Origin: Mycobacterium ostraviense
GTDB lineage: Bacteria > Actinomycetota > Actinomycetes > Mycobacteriales > Mycobacteriaceae
Direction: 5' to 3'
Length of the DNA stretch: 64,000 bases
NCBI RefSeq assembly: GCF_002705925.1
Contig: NZ_NKRE01000001.1
Location: 2,621,282 to 2,685,281, forward strand
This document shows, one piece after another, positions 8,759 through 17,105 of the stretch. How positions within the stretch are numbered: the stretch's first letter is position 1; every line of letters starts with the position of its first letter. The notes beneath the pieces are model-generated. The model was given only the letters and a program-made list of their open reading frames with translations. It was not told the DNA's origin and ran no database searches. The translations under genes were made by a program, and so were the position numbers.

Positions 8759-9538
8759 GTGGCCGTCGCGTCCCATGTCACCGATGTCGTTGCGCGCCGG
8801 GCGACACTGAGCCGCTCGCTGCGGCTGCTGGCACAGTTCCGCTACGAGCAAACCGATCCGGCTCGCTTCTACCGCGCCCTGGCAGCCGACACCGCGAGGA
8901 TGGTCGGTGATCTGTGGCTGGCCGGCCACGCGGAGCCGGCGGCCGGCCGCACGCTGCTCGACGTGGGCGGTGGTCCCGGATACTTCGCCTCCGCGTTCGC
9001 CGATGCCGGAGTCCGCTACATCGGCGTCGAACCGGACCCTGGCAAAATGCACGCCGCGGGCCCAGCGACCGCCGATGCGCCGGGCACATTTGTCCGGGCC
9101 TCGGGCATGGCACTGCCATTCGCCGACGACTCCGTGGATATCTGCCTGTCTTCCAATGTCGCCGAGCACGTGCCCCGGCCGTGGCAGCTCGGCGCCGAGA
9201 TGCTGCGGGTGACCAGGCCGGGAGGGCTGGTCGTGCTCTCCTACACCGTCTGGCTCGGCCCGTTCGGCGGACACGAGATGGGTCTGACCCATTACCTCGG
9301 CGGCGCCCGGGCCGCCGCGCGCTATGCCCGAAAACACGGCCATCCGGCGAAAAACGACTACGGGTCGTCGTTGTTTGCGGTCTCGGTGGCCGATGGTCTG
9401 AAATGGGCCGCCAGCACCGGCGCCGCGGTCGCCGCATTTCCCCGTTACCACCCGCGATGGGCGTGGTGGCTGACGTCCGTGCCGCTGCTGCGGGAGTTCT
9501 TGGTGAGCAACCTGGTGCTGGTCCTGCAGCCGCGGTAA
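8759..9538 (+). CDS. SAM-dependent class I methyltransferase
   Basis: This 259-residue class I methyltransferase binds SAM through motif I, LLDVGGGPGYFA (about residues 62-73). The acidic end of strand 2 is in YIGVEPDP. ASGMALPFADDSVDICLSS follows as the motif III region, and then VTRPGGLVVLSYT. The start is the GTG at 8759, which gives MAVASHVTDVV and matches the family N terminus. An ATG at 8741 would add six residues, and reading open to 8468 would run through the repeat. It is the equivalent of Rv0224c, adjacent to the aldehyde dehydrogenase. The methyl acceptor is unknown. Confidence 0.88.
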   Translation: MAVASHVTDVVARRATLSRSLRLLAQFRYEQTDPARFYRALAADTARMVGDLWLAGHAEPAAGRTLLDVGGGPGYFASAFADAGVRYIGVEPDPGKMHAAGPATADAPGTFVRASGMALPFADDSVDICLSSNVAEHVPRPWQLGAEMLRVTRPGGLVVLSYTVWLGPFGGHEMGLTHYLGGARAAARYARKHGHPAKNDYGSSLFAVSVADGLKWAASTGAAVAAFPRYHPRWAWWLTSVPLLREFLVSNLVLVLQPR

Positions 9539-9582
9539 TGGAACGTGTTCTCGTTTTGGGTCGGCTTGGGTAGGGTGGCGCC

Positions 9583-11052
9583 ATGAGCGAGAGCCACACG
9601 ACCGAATACGACAAACTTTTCATCGGCGGCAAGTGGACGCAACCGTCGACCTCCGAAGTCATTGAAGTGCACTGCCCGGCCACCGGCGAGTACGTGGGCA
9701 AGGTGCCGCTGGCGGCCGGCGCCGACGTCGACGCCGCGGTTGCGGCGGCCCGGGCGGCATTCGACAACGGACCGTGGCCCGCGACCCCACCAAAGGAGCG
9801 GGCGGCGGTGCTGGCCGCCGCGGCCAAGCTGTTGGAAGAGCGCAAAGAGCTGTTCACCAAACTGCTCGCCGACGAGACCGGTCAGCCCCCGACGATCATC
9901 GAGACGATGCACTGGATGGGTTCGATGGGGGCGCTGAATTTCTTCGCCACTCAGGCCGTCGACCAGGTCAAGTGGCGGGAGGTCCGCAGCGGCTCCTACG
10001 GCCAGACCATCGTCCATCGTGAGCCGGCCGGTGTGGTGGGCGCGATCGTGGCGTGGAACGTGCCGCTTTTCCTGGCCATCAACAAGCTGGGCCCGGCGCT
10101 GCTGGCCGGCTGCACCGTGGTGCTCAAGCCGGCTGCCGAAACCCCTTTGACGGCAAATGCTTTAGCGGAATTGCTGACCGAGGCAGGCCTGCCTGAGGGG
10201 GTGCTGTCGGTGGTGCCCGGCGGTATCGAGACCGGCCAGGCGCTGACCGCCAACCCCGACGTCGATATGTTCACCTTCACCGGCAGCTCGGCCGTCGGCA
10301 AGGAGGTGGGCAAGCGTGCCGCCGAGCTGCTCAAGCCGTGCACGCTGGAACTGGGCGGCAAATCGGCGGCCATCATGCTCGAAGACGTCGATCTGGCCAG
10401 CGCTGTCCCGATGATGGTGTTCTCCGGCGTGATGAACGCCGGGCAGGGCTGTGTGAACCAGACGCGGATTCTGGCGCCGCGCTCCCGGTATGACGAAATC
10501 GTAGAGGCGGTAAGCACTTTCGTGCAAGCGCTGCCGGTGGGCCCGCCGTCGAACCCGGCCGTGCAAGTGGGGCCGCTGATCTCGGAGAAGCAGCGAGCCC
10601 GGGTGGAGGGATATATCGCCAAGGGCATCGAGGAGGGCGCGCGGCTGGTGTGCGGCGGCGGCCGTCCCGAAGGCCTGGACAACGGATTCTTTGTTCAGCC
10701 AACGGTTTTCGCTGACGTCGATAACAAGATGACGATCGCTCAGGAGGAGATCTTCGGGCCGGTGTTGGCGATCATCCCCTACGACACCGAAGAGGATGCG
10801 ATCAAGATCGCCAACGACTCGGTGTACGGGCTGGCCGGCAGCGTCTGGACCACCAATATCCCGCACGGTATTGAGATCTCGGAGAAGATCCGCACCGGCA
10901 CGTACGGAATCAACTGGTACGCCTTCGATCCGGGATGTCCGTTCGGCGGCTACAAGAACTCCGGGATCGGCCGCGAGAACGGGCCGGAAGGCGTCGAACA
11001 CTTCACCCAGCAGAAGAGCGTGCTGATGCCGATGGGCTACACCGTCGAGTAG
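9583..11052 (+). CDS. NAD(P)-dependent aldehyde dehydrogenase
   Basis: This is a 489-residue aldehyde dehydrogenase that oxidises an aldehyde to the acid with NAD(P). The catalytic Cys290 is in GQGCVNQT and the general base Glu256 in LELGGKSA. The cofactor-binding pattern FTGSSAVGKEVG (about residues 227-238) and the conserved EEIFGPV near residue 390 are present. Length is normal for the superfamily. The ATG at 9583 follows the methyltransferase stop by 44 bases, so the two may be co-transcribed. It is the equivalent of Rv0223c. Downstream, synteny with H37Rv breaks into PE_PGRS debris. The substrate cannot be assigned. Confidence 0.92.
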   Translation: MSESHTTEYDKLFIGGKWTQPSTSEVIEVHCPATGEYVGKVPLAAGADVDAAVAAARAAFDNGPWPATPPKERAAVLAAAAKLLEERKELFTKLLADETGQPPTIIETMHWMGSMGALNFFATQAVDQVKWREVRSGSYGQTIVHREPAGVVGAIVAWNVPLFLAINKLGPALLAGCTVVLKPAAETPLTANALAELLTEAGLPEGVLSVVPGGIETGQALTANPDVDMFTFTGSSAVGKEVGKRAAELLKPCTLELGGKSAAIMLEDVDLASAVPMMVFSGVMNAGQGCVNQTRILAPRSRYDEIVEAVSTFVQALPVGPPSNPAVQVGPLISEKQRARVEGYIAKGIEEGARLVCGGGRPEGLDNGFFVQPTVFADVDNKMTIAQEEIFGPVLAIIPYDTEEDAIKIANDSVYGLAGSVWTTNIPHGIEISEKIRTGTYGINWYAFDPGCPFGGYKNSGIGRENGPEGVEHFTQQKSVLMPMGYTVE

Positions 11053-11065
11053 CAACACTAATTTA

Positions 11066-11170
11066 GTCGGCAACGGCGGCAACGGCGGCAACGGCCGCTT
11101 CATCGGAAGTGGCGGCAGCGGAGGGATTGTGCTGGGTGTTCCGGGAGCTGACGGGCAAACGCAGCTCTAG
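11066..11170 (+). pseudogene. 3' end of a lost PE_PGRS gene
   Basis: The frame reads [19 protein letters not shown], then IVLGVPGADGQTQL and a TAG stop. This is a typical PGRS C terminus. No PE domain or longer PGRS block precedes it, because the aldehyde dehydrogenase ends 14 bases upstream. It is therefore a relic carrying only the last 35 codons or so. Confidence 0.8.
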
Positions 11171-11362
11171 CTCGTCGGTGGCCGGCCGGCAACGGCTTGA
11201 CCGTGGCCCCGCGGCCGCGTAATCGTGCAATGTAGGGAAACTGTTTCGGCTCGACCAGGTGCCTTGGACGACCGCGCTACGGTTTGAATCCATGCGCACA
11301 GCTCGACGATCACCAAGCGGCTGATCGACCGCCGAGAACTGGTTCACGGTGGGAGGCGGGCA

Positions 11363-11452
11363 ATGTCATACATATTCGCAATGCCGGACGTATTCTCAGC
11401 GACAGCAACCGGTTTGGCGGCGGGCGATGGTGCCCCAGAGCAACCGGCGTAG
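11363..11452 (+). pseudogene. 5' end of a lost PE gene
   Basis: An ATG with an upstream GGGAGG-like site opens a 29-codon frame that begins MSYIFAMPDVFSATATGLAA. This matches the first 20 residues of a PE domain. The frame then departs from the family and stops at TAG. The rest of the PE domain is absent. Together with the PGRS tail at 11066-11170 it marks an eroded PE_PGRS locus. Confidence 0.72.
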
Positions 11453-11501
11453 CGGGCCACCTTCACCAGCTTCGGTCTTGCTGCAAAAGCGCCTAACGCC
11501 G

Positions 11502-11873
11502 ATGCCCGAAATGGATTGCCGCCAGATGCTTTTGATGTCTGGCAGCGGCGTGCTGGCAGCTGCGCTCCGTGTCCTAACGCGAACAGGCCGGACGGCCGAC
11601 GACGAGGTCGACTTACCCGCGGCGGCCGGCGCTATCGTGAACCGCTGGTGCGCCGCACTGACCCGGGCGTTTGTCGCCGACGGTTTCGACGAGCCGGAGG
11701 CGGCTGCACTGGCAGTGACCGCCGTCGCCGCGCAGGACGGCGCCATCCTGCTGTGCCGCTCGACGGGCAATGCCGAACCGCTGCGCCAGGCCAGCGACCA
11801 AATGTGCGTGCCGCAACGCAGCGGCCGGCAATTCGCAACACTCCTTGCCCAAGCTCACGGACCCGCCCGCTGA
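11502..11873 (+). pseudogene. TetR-family C-terminal fragment without DNA-binding domain
   Basis: The 123-residue frame contains AGAIVNRWCAALTRAFVADG, then FDEPEAAALAVTAVAAQDG and AILLCRSTGNAEPLRQ. This is the pattern of the ligand/dimer domain of TetR regulators such as the one at 56570-57157. There is no helix-turn-helix N terminus in any nearby frame, and the end of the protein is not family-like. I regard it as the broken remains of a regulator. Expression of a free C-terminal domain is possible but unsupported. Confidence 0.65.
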
Positions 11874-11991
11874 ATTTGGTGAAAGTCGTGATCTTCTGTC
11901 GGGCATTGCACTAGCCTCGGGTAGCACCGATTCGTCGACAGTCGGCTAATCGGTGGCACCTACTATTTCGAACCCGACCGAGAGGCCACGC

Positions 11992-13920
11992 ATGTCGCAC
12001 CTCATCGCAGTGCCAGAGATAGTCGCGGCTGCTGCGTCAGATCTGGAGAACATCGGTTCCAGTATCAGCGTGGCGAATGCGGCCGCGCAGTGGCCGACGA
12101 CGGCGGTACTTGCGGCGGGCGCCGATGATGTGTCAGCCGCCATTGCAGCGCTGTTCAGCACGCACGCCCAGGCCTATCAGACCCTCAGCGCTCAAGCCGC
12201 AGCGTTTCACGCTCAGTTCGTGCGGACCCTGAACGCGGGTGCGGGCTCCTACGCGGCCGCCGAGGCCGCCAACGCGTCGCCGTTGCAGCCGGTGGTCGAC
12301 GCGATCAATGCGCCTACCCAGGCGTTGCTGGGGCGTCCGCTGATCGGCGACGGCGCCGAGGGGACGGCGGTGAGTCCGAACGGCGGGGACGGTGGGCTGC
12401 TCTTCGGCAACGGGGGCCACGGGTACAGCCAACCGGCGGGCAGCGGGCTGGCGGGCGGCAGCGGCGGTGCTGCTGGATTGATCGGCAACGGCGGCCACGG
12501 CGGGGCCGGGGGCAGTAGCGCCACCGGGGCCGGCGGTGCTGGCGGCAATGCCGGCGCCGGCGGATGGCTCTTGGGCAGCGGCGGAACCGGCGGTCAGGGC
12601 GGTGCGACCACCGCGGCGGGCAGCAGCGGCGGTAACGGCGGGTTCGGTGGCAACGCCGGGCTGTTCGGCAGCGCCGGTTCCGGCGGCGGCGGCGGAAGCG
12701 CCACCACCGGCACTGGCGGAAACGGTGGGCTCGCCGGCAACGCCGGGCTGTTCGGCAGCGGCGGTACCGGCGGCACCGGCGGGAGCGCCACCAGCGGCAA
12801 CGGCGGTGCGGGTGCCGCTGGGGGAACCGGCGGCTGGCTGCACGGCTACGGCGGGGATGGCGGGTGGGGCGGGGACTCCGCCACCGGCACCGGCGGCCGC
12901 GGCGCCACCGGTGGCGACGCCGGACTGTTTGGCTACGGCGGTGTCGGCGGAAGCGGTGGGAACTGGACCACCGGCGTCCTGGGCGGCGATGGTGGAGCCG
13001 GCGGCCGCGGCGGGTGGCTGCTGGGCCAAGGCGGGATTGGCGGCGTCAGCGCTGCCCTCGGCGGAAACGGCGGCAACGCCGTCCTGATCGGCAGCGGCGG
13101 GCCGGCCGGACCCGGAGGTCGCGGCGGCTACGGCGGCAACGGCGGGTGGCTGTACGGCGACGGCGGCGCCGGCGGCGCCGGCAACGGCTTCGTCCCCAAC
13201 AGCAGCGGCGGCGGCGGCGGCAATGCCGGGTGGCTCTTCGGCAGCGGTGGCGACGGTGGCGGCACCGTGACCGGCGGCCAGGGCGGCACACCCGGCCGGG
13301 CGGGGCTGCTGATCGGCAACGGTGGCAGCGCCGGCACTGGGTCGCAAAATGGCATCATGGTGGCCGGCGCTGACGGCGGGTGGTTGTTCGGCAATGGAGG
13401 CGACGGCGCAACCAGCCTTAACTCGGCGGGAGCGAACGGCGGGAATGGCGGGCTAATCGGCAACGGCGGCGACGGCGGGGGCGGCGGCACAACCGGGACG
13501 GGATTCGGCTTCAGCGGATTCAACGGCGGCAACGGTGGCAACGGCGGGTGGCTGATCGGCAACGGTGGGCACGGTGGAGCAGGTGCCAGCGCCGACCAAG
13601 CCAATATCAGCACCAATCCGGCGGGTCACGGCGGAAACGGCGGCAACGGCGGGGCCGGCGGCCTGTTGTACGGCGACGGCGGGGCTGGCGGGGCCGGCGG
13701 ACTGGGTGGAGTCGGATCCTCAGTGCCCGGGGGTAACGGCGGTACCGGCGGCAACGGCGGCAACGCGAAGCTCATCGGTGACGGTGGGGCCGGCGGTAAC
13801 GGCGGTGACGGCGGGTTCTCTTCAGTGGGCCCGAACGGGTCAGGTGGCGGCGGCGGTAAGGGCGGCAACGGTGGGTCGTTGGTCGGCGTCGACGGAACAC
13901 CCGGTTCGGCCGGCTCCTGA
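11992..13920 (+). CDS. PE_PGRS family protein
   Basis: This 642-residue PE_PGRS protein has an intact PE domain (residues 1 to about 98) beginning [18 protein letters not shown]. The YxxxD/E-type secretion-signal region lies at the end of the domain, followed by the linker [20 protein letters not shown]. About 530 residues of GGX/GNGG repeats follow, with aromatic breaks such as GGLLFGNGG and GGWLIGNGG. Such proteins are exported by ESX-5 to the cell surface. The ATG at 11992 is preceded by GAGAGG and is preferred to an upstream GTG at 11953. The gene ends cleanly after PGSAGS with no extra C-terminal domain. It lies in the region that replaces direct Rv0223c-Rv0222 adjacency. Its function is not known. 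Confidence 0.93.
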   Translation: MSHLIAVPEIVAAAASDLENIGSSISVANAAAQWPTTAVLAAGADDVSAAIAALFSTHAQAYQTLSAQAAAFHAQFVRTLNAGAGSYAAAEAANASPLQPVVDAINAPTQALLGRPLIGDGAEGTAVSPNGGDGGLLFGNGGHGYSQPAGSGLAGGSGGAAGLIGNGGHGGAGGSSATGAGGAGGNAGAGGWLLGSGGTGGQGGATTAAGSSGGNGGFGGNAGLFGSAGSGGGGGSATTGTGGNGGLAGNAGLFGSGGTGGTGGSATSGNGGAGAAGGTGGWLHGYGGDGGWGGDSATGTGGRGATGGDAGLFGYGGVGGSGGNWTTGVLGGDGGAGGRGGWLLGQGGIGGVSAALGGNGGNAVLIGSGGPAGPGGRGGYGGNGGWLYGDGGAGGAGNGFVPNSSGGGGGNAGWLFGSGGDGGGTVTGGQGGTPGRAGLLIGNGGSAGTGSQNGIMVAGADGGWLFGNGGDGATSLNSAGANGGNGGLIGNGGDGGGGGTTGTGFGFSGFNGGNGGNGGWLIGNGGHGGAGASADQANISTNPAGHGGNGGNGGAGGLLYGDGGAGGAGGLGGVGSSVPGGNGGTGGNGGNAKLIGDGGAGGNGGDGGFSSVGPNGSGGGGGKGGNGGSLVGVDGTPGSAGS

Positions 13921-13937
13921 CCTATCGTGCGTGCACG

Positions 13938-14234
13938 TCAGTCGCTGGCGGGCAGCGGCTTGACCTCTTTGAGGTGCAGCTTGGTGTCACCGACGCTCAG
14001 CGACCCGGCGCCTGGTTTGGTCACCAGCACCTCGGCCCCGTTGTCGTCGACGTAACGCTTACCCAGCACCGAGCCGTCGGCGAAGGCCGGGTCGAGCTGG
14101 CCGGACCGCTCGGCACCGATCGGCACCATCGGTACGCCACCGCAGCGCAGGTCGTCCAAGCTGTCGGCACTTCTGACGACGATGACCTGGGTGTCACACA
14201 CCTGGCTGGCGAGACGGGTTCCGTTCTTGATCAT
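13938..14234 (-). CDS. Conserved small hypothetical protein coupled to fadD
   Basis: I do not recognise a defined family for this 98-residue soluble protein. It has an N-terminal segment NGTRLASQVCDTQVIVVRS with a conserved-looking Cys. A second Cys is in DDLRCGGVPMVPI, and the C-terminal half is predicted to be strand-rich. The spacing of the two Cys could suit a metal site or a disulfide, but this is inference. Its ATG at 14234 overlaps the stop of the upstream acyl-CoA synthetase by four bases (ATGA), so translation is coupled and a shared pathway is likely. It ends 17 bases from the convergent PE_PGRS stop. Confidence 0.75.
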   Translation of the reverse strand: MIKNGTRLASQVCDTQVIVVRSADSLDDLRCGGVPMVPIGAERSGQLDPAFADGSVLGKRYVDDNGAEVLVTKPGAGSLSVGDTKLHLKEVKPLPASD

Positions 14235-15727
14235 GATGTCGTTCCTGCCAGTTCTTCGATGATCTGTCGGCGAAGTACCTTGCCGGTGGCGGTGGTTGGC
14301 AACTCGTCGCGAAACACTACCCGGTCCGGGGTGCGTGACCCGCGCAAACTGCTACGCACATGGTCGCGCAATTCCTCCGGGTCCAGGTCGGCGCCGGCCG
14401 ACGGCACCACCACCGCGACGATCGCCTGACCCCAATGCGGGTCCTCGACACCGACCACGGCGACGTCACGGACCTGCGGGTGCTCGATCAGCACCTCCTC
14501 CAGTTCGGCGGGCGCGATGTTCTCACCGCCGCGAATGATGGTGTCGTCGCTGCGGCCGCCGATGAACAGGTAGCCGTCGTCGTCGAGCACCGCGATGTCC
14601 TTCGTGGGAAACCAGCCGTTGTCGTCGAGCACCGAACCGATTCCGGTGTAACGCCCGGACACTTGCTCGCCACGGACGAACAACTCGCCGCTTTCGCCGG
14701 GCCCCAGCACGGTGCCGTCCTCGCCGCGGATCTGCACCTCGATGCCGGGCACCGGCCGGCCGACCGATCCCAATCGCCGGGCGAGCGCGCCGTCGGGCGC
14801 CGACAGTGCGGTGCGGTGGTCATCGGGGGTCAGGACCGCGATCGTCGAGCTGGTCTCGGTCAGGCCGTAGGCGTTGACAAAGCCGACATCCGGCAGCAGT
14901 TCCAGGGCACGGCGGACCAGCGGCAGGCCCACCCTCGAGCCGCCGTAGGCCAGGTTGCGCAAGGTGGGCAGCTTGTGTTCGCCGGTCTCCAGCACCGAGA
15001 CGATACGGTCCAGCATGGTCGGCACCAGGGTCGCGGTGGTGACCTGCTCGGCGTTGGCCAGCCGCACCCAGTCGTGCGCGTCAAAGTCGGTCAGATACAC
15101 CATCTTTCGGCCGGCGTACAGGTTCGACAACGCCGCTCCGATCCCGGCGATGTGGTAGGGCGGCACACAGATCAGTGCGGCGTCGCCGCTGTCGGCCGAG
15201 TCGAATTCGACGGTGCCGGTGACGTAGCTGGTGAGGTTGTTGTGGGTGAGCTCGACGGCTTTGGGCTGCGACGTCGTTCCCGAGGTGAACAGCACGATCG
15301 CCACCGAGTCCGGATCGGGAAAGACCGAAATGTCCGCGACCGGATCGGCGCTGCCAGCCAGCGCCAGGAACTGGTCCGAACTCATCGACGGCGCATCACC
15401 GAGCATCGCCCGGTAGCGATCGTCGGCGATCACCAGGGGTTCGGGCAGCCGGCGGATCAGCGCCTGGATGCCGTCGGCGGGCAGCCGATAGTTGATCGGG
15501 GTGAAGGGCAGCCCGGCGCGCGCCGCGGCGAAGATCAGCAGCGACAGCATCGCCCCGCCGGTGCCGACGTACACCACGTGCCGGGCGTTCGACGCCGCGA
15601 GTACCCCGGCGCCGCCGTCGGCGAGATCGCTGAGCTGCTGAGTCGTCAGCTGCAGGTCGCCCGAGACAACAGCCGTGCGGTCGGGGTTGCTCGACGCCGC
15701 CATCTCGAGAAGCAGCGAAACGCTCAT
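14231..15727 (-). CDS. Acyl-CoA synthetase / AMP-binding ligase
   Basis: This 498-residue ANL-superfamily ligase activates a carboxylic acid with ATP to an acyl-adenylate and then to the CoA ester. The P-loop motif LFTSGTTSQPKAVELTH is at about residues 150-166. The A5 motif NAYGLTETSS is near 282. The A7/A8 region is GGRSDDTIIRGGENIAP near 400, and the A10 lysine is in TATGKVLR near the C terminus. The ATG at 15727 is preceded by AGAAGGG; reading further upstream gives no family sequence. It is the middle gene of a minus-strand group: methyltransferase, ligase, 98-residue protein. The acid is unknown. I recall no counterpart at this position in H37Rv. Confidence 0.88.
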   Translation of the reverse strand: MSVSLLLEMAASSNPDRTAVVSGDLQLTTQQLSDLADGGAGVLAASNARHVVYVGTGGAMLSLLIFAAARAGLPFTPINYRLPADGIQALIRRLPEPLVIADDRYRAMLGDAPSMSSDQFLALAGSADPVADISVFPDPDSVAIVLFTSGTTSQPKAVELTHNNLTSYVTGTVEFDSADSGDAALICVPPYHIAGIGAALSNLYAGRKMVYLTDFDAHDWVRLANAEQVTTATLVPTMLDRIVSVLETGEHKLPTLRNLAYGGSRVGLPLVRRALELLPDVGFVNAYGLTETSSTIAVLTPDDHRTALSAPDGALARRLGSVGRPVPGIEVQIRGEDGTVLGPGESGELFVRGEQVSGRYTGIGSVLDDNGWFPTKDIAVLDDDGYLFIGGRSDDTIIRGGENIAPAELEEVLIEHPQVRDVAVVGVEDPHWGQAIVAVVVPSAGADLDPEELRDHVRSSLRGSRTPDRVVFRDELPTTATGKVLRRQIIEELAGTTS

Positions 15728-15771
15728 CGGCGACCCTTCTCCGATCCCCCGGGACTTTACAAATCTAGCTT

Positions 15772-16356
15772 TCAGTGTAACCCATGAGGGTCTGCGCTGA
15801 AGGGCCTCGGCGGCGACAGCGGAAACCAGGTCTCGGGCTTGTGAAAGGCCCAGCGCCAGGCGGAGATTCGCGGAATCCACCCGGGAACGTTGCGGCGATA
15901 CTCGACGTATTCGGCGCCGTAGCGCTGTCGCAGATGCGGCTCTCCCCAAAATCGGATGGCAACCACCTGGACCGCCCAGAAGGTGGCAAACCACCGCAGC
16001 AACCAACCCGACGCGGCCAGAGCCGCCTCACCGAGCAGGATGCACAGCACGCTGCTGATCATCGGGTTGCGCACGTGCCGATACGGGCCGCCCACCACCA
16101 GCTTCACCGGCCCCCCGAGCGTGTTGCCCACCCGGTCGAAAAGGGCCACCGTCCAGACCACTAGGCCGATGCCGACGGCGATCAACAGGACACCGACCGT
16201 CGCCAGCCCGGCGGCCACCGGCGACTGGAGATCCGGTGCCCGTACCCCCAACCCGACCACGATCAGCGCCGGTATCACCAGGGTCATGGTCACCGGAGCG
16301 ATCAGGATCGAAATCAGGTGCCGCCACCAAGGTTTTCTTTCGCACGTAGTCGTCAC
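15772..16356 (-). CDS. Isoprenylcysteine carboxyl methyltransferase-like membrane enzyme
   Basis: This 194-residue protein has four to five membrane helices. It carries the ICMT/phospholipid-methyltransferase signature GGPYRHVRNPM (about residues 88-98) and then the C-terminal EPHLRQRYGAEYVEYRRNVP. In this family those segments bind SAM and the lipid-like substrate. Bacterial members methylate small lipophilic or carboxyl substrates, which are rarely known. It is transcribed with the downstream acyl-CoA synthetase, 44 bases away. It is divergent from a TetR gene, with an inverted-repeat operator just upstream, so it is likely the controlled gene. Confidence 0.85.
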   Translation of the reverse strand: MTTTCERKPWWRHLISILIAPVTMTLVIPALIVVGLGVRAPDLQSPVAAGLATVGVLLIAVGIGLVVWTVALFDRVGNTLGGPVKLVVGGPYRHVRNPMISSVLCILLGEAALAASGWLLRWFATFWAVQVVAIRFWGEPHLRQRYGAEYVEYRRNVPGWIPRISAWRWAFHKPETWFPLSPPRPFSADPHGLH

Positions 16357-16357
16357 G

Positions 16358-16426
16358 ATACTTCAACCTCCGTTCAAGAATGCGCGTACGCCGCGGCCTC
16401 GGGATCATCAACGGGTGTTGAAGTAT
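16358..16426. promoter_or_regulatory. Inverted repeat, likely TetR operator pair
   Basis: ATACTTCAAC at 16358-16367 is repeated as its exact complement GTTGAAGTAT at 16417-16426. The two arms frame the whole divergent promoter region, and each overlaps or touches a start codon. A third TTCAA lies at 16373-16377, and a direct TTGAA spacing can be read within the left arm region. Binding of the neighbouring TetR protein to both arms would repress both genes. Confidence 0.65.
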
Positions 16427-17036
16427 GCTCGCCGGCATGGCAGAAGCCCGGCGCAGCGGCCGGTGGCGCACTGGCCAGCAGAGCAAGCAGCGCATCATTG
16501 CCGCCGCCCGCGAACGTTTCATGCGCGACGGCTACGAGCGGGCCACCGTCCGGGCGATTGCCGGCGACGCCGGGGTGGACGTCGCAATGGTCTACTACTT
16601 CTTCGGCAACAAGGAAGGGTTGTTCACCGTGTCGGCGCTGACCGGTCCCGAGCACCCACTGCACCAACTGGGCACTCTGCTGGACGAGCGGATCGACGAG
16701 ATCGGCCCGCGGCTGGTCCGCCACTTCCTGGAGCACTGGGACGAAGGTGCGGAGTTCGAGCCGCTGCTGACGCTGTGGCGTTCGGCCGCGATCCAGCCTC
16801 AGGCGCGAAAGATCTTGCACGACAGCCTCGCCGGCCCGATCGCCGAGCGGCTCGCGGCCGAGTTCGGCGTCACCGACGCCCAGTTGCGGGTCGAGCTGGT
16901 GGCCAGCCATCTGGCGGAGTTGGCGTTCGCGCGCTACCAGCTGCGGATCGAACCGATCGCGTCGACCGGCGTCGAGGAACTGGTCGCCTGGCTGGGACCG
17001 ACCGTGCAGCGCTACCTTACCGATGAGGCCCCGTAA
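16425..17036 (+). CDS. TetR-family transcriptional regulator
   Basis: This 203-residue TetR protein has its helix-turn-helix at about residues 20-65. The sequence is QRIIAAARERFMRDGYERAT, then VRAIAGDAGVDVAMVYYFFG with the typical YYFFGNKEGLF ending. The C-terminal ligand domain is all-helical. The ATG at 16425 lies inside the right arm of the inverted repeat; ATG 16437 (MAEARRSG) is an alternative start that leaves the arm untranslated. It is divergent from the ICMT-like/ligase operon and very probably controls it and itself. The ligand may be the acid or CoA ester handled by that operon (inference). Confidence 0.88.
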   Translation: MLAGMAEARRSGRWRTGQQSKQRIIAAARERFMRDGYERATVRAIAGDAGVDVAMVYYFFGNKEGLFTVSALTGPEHPLHQLGTLLDERIDEIGPRLVRHFLEHWDEGAEFEPLLTLWRSAAIQPQARKILHDSLAGPIAERLAAEFGVTDAQLRVELVASHLAELAFARYQLRIEPIASTGVEELVAWLGPTVQRYLTDEAP

Positions 17037-17044
17037 GTACCCCG

Positions 17045-17098
17045 AGCAGACGCAAAATCCCCCGACACGCCGAGCGTGCGGGCGATTTTGCGTCTGCT
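17045..17098. terminator. Bidirectional hairpin terminator
   Basis: AGCAGACGCAAAATC at 17045-17059 pairs perfectly with GATTTTGCGTCTGCT at 17084-17098. The 15-bp stem has a GC-rich loop that can pair further. It lies between the convergent TetR and echA1 genes, and the A-rich/T-rich inner parts give U-runs in both directions. Confidence 0.75.
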
Positions 17099-17105
17099 GG
17101 CGGGC

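Noticed and set aside
12133-13347. 404-codon minus-strand open frame across the PE_PGRS gene
   Set aside because: Its Ala/Pro-rich sequence is the antisense of GGX repeats; the long frame is a GC and codon artefact.
12370-13900. CRISPR-like array in the repeated GGCGGCAACGGC region
   Set aside because: The repeats are coding PGRS repeats in frame, without constant repeat/spacer lengths or cas genes.
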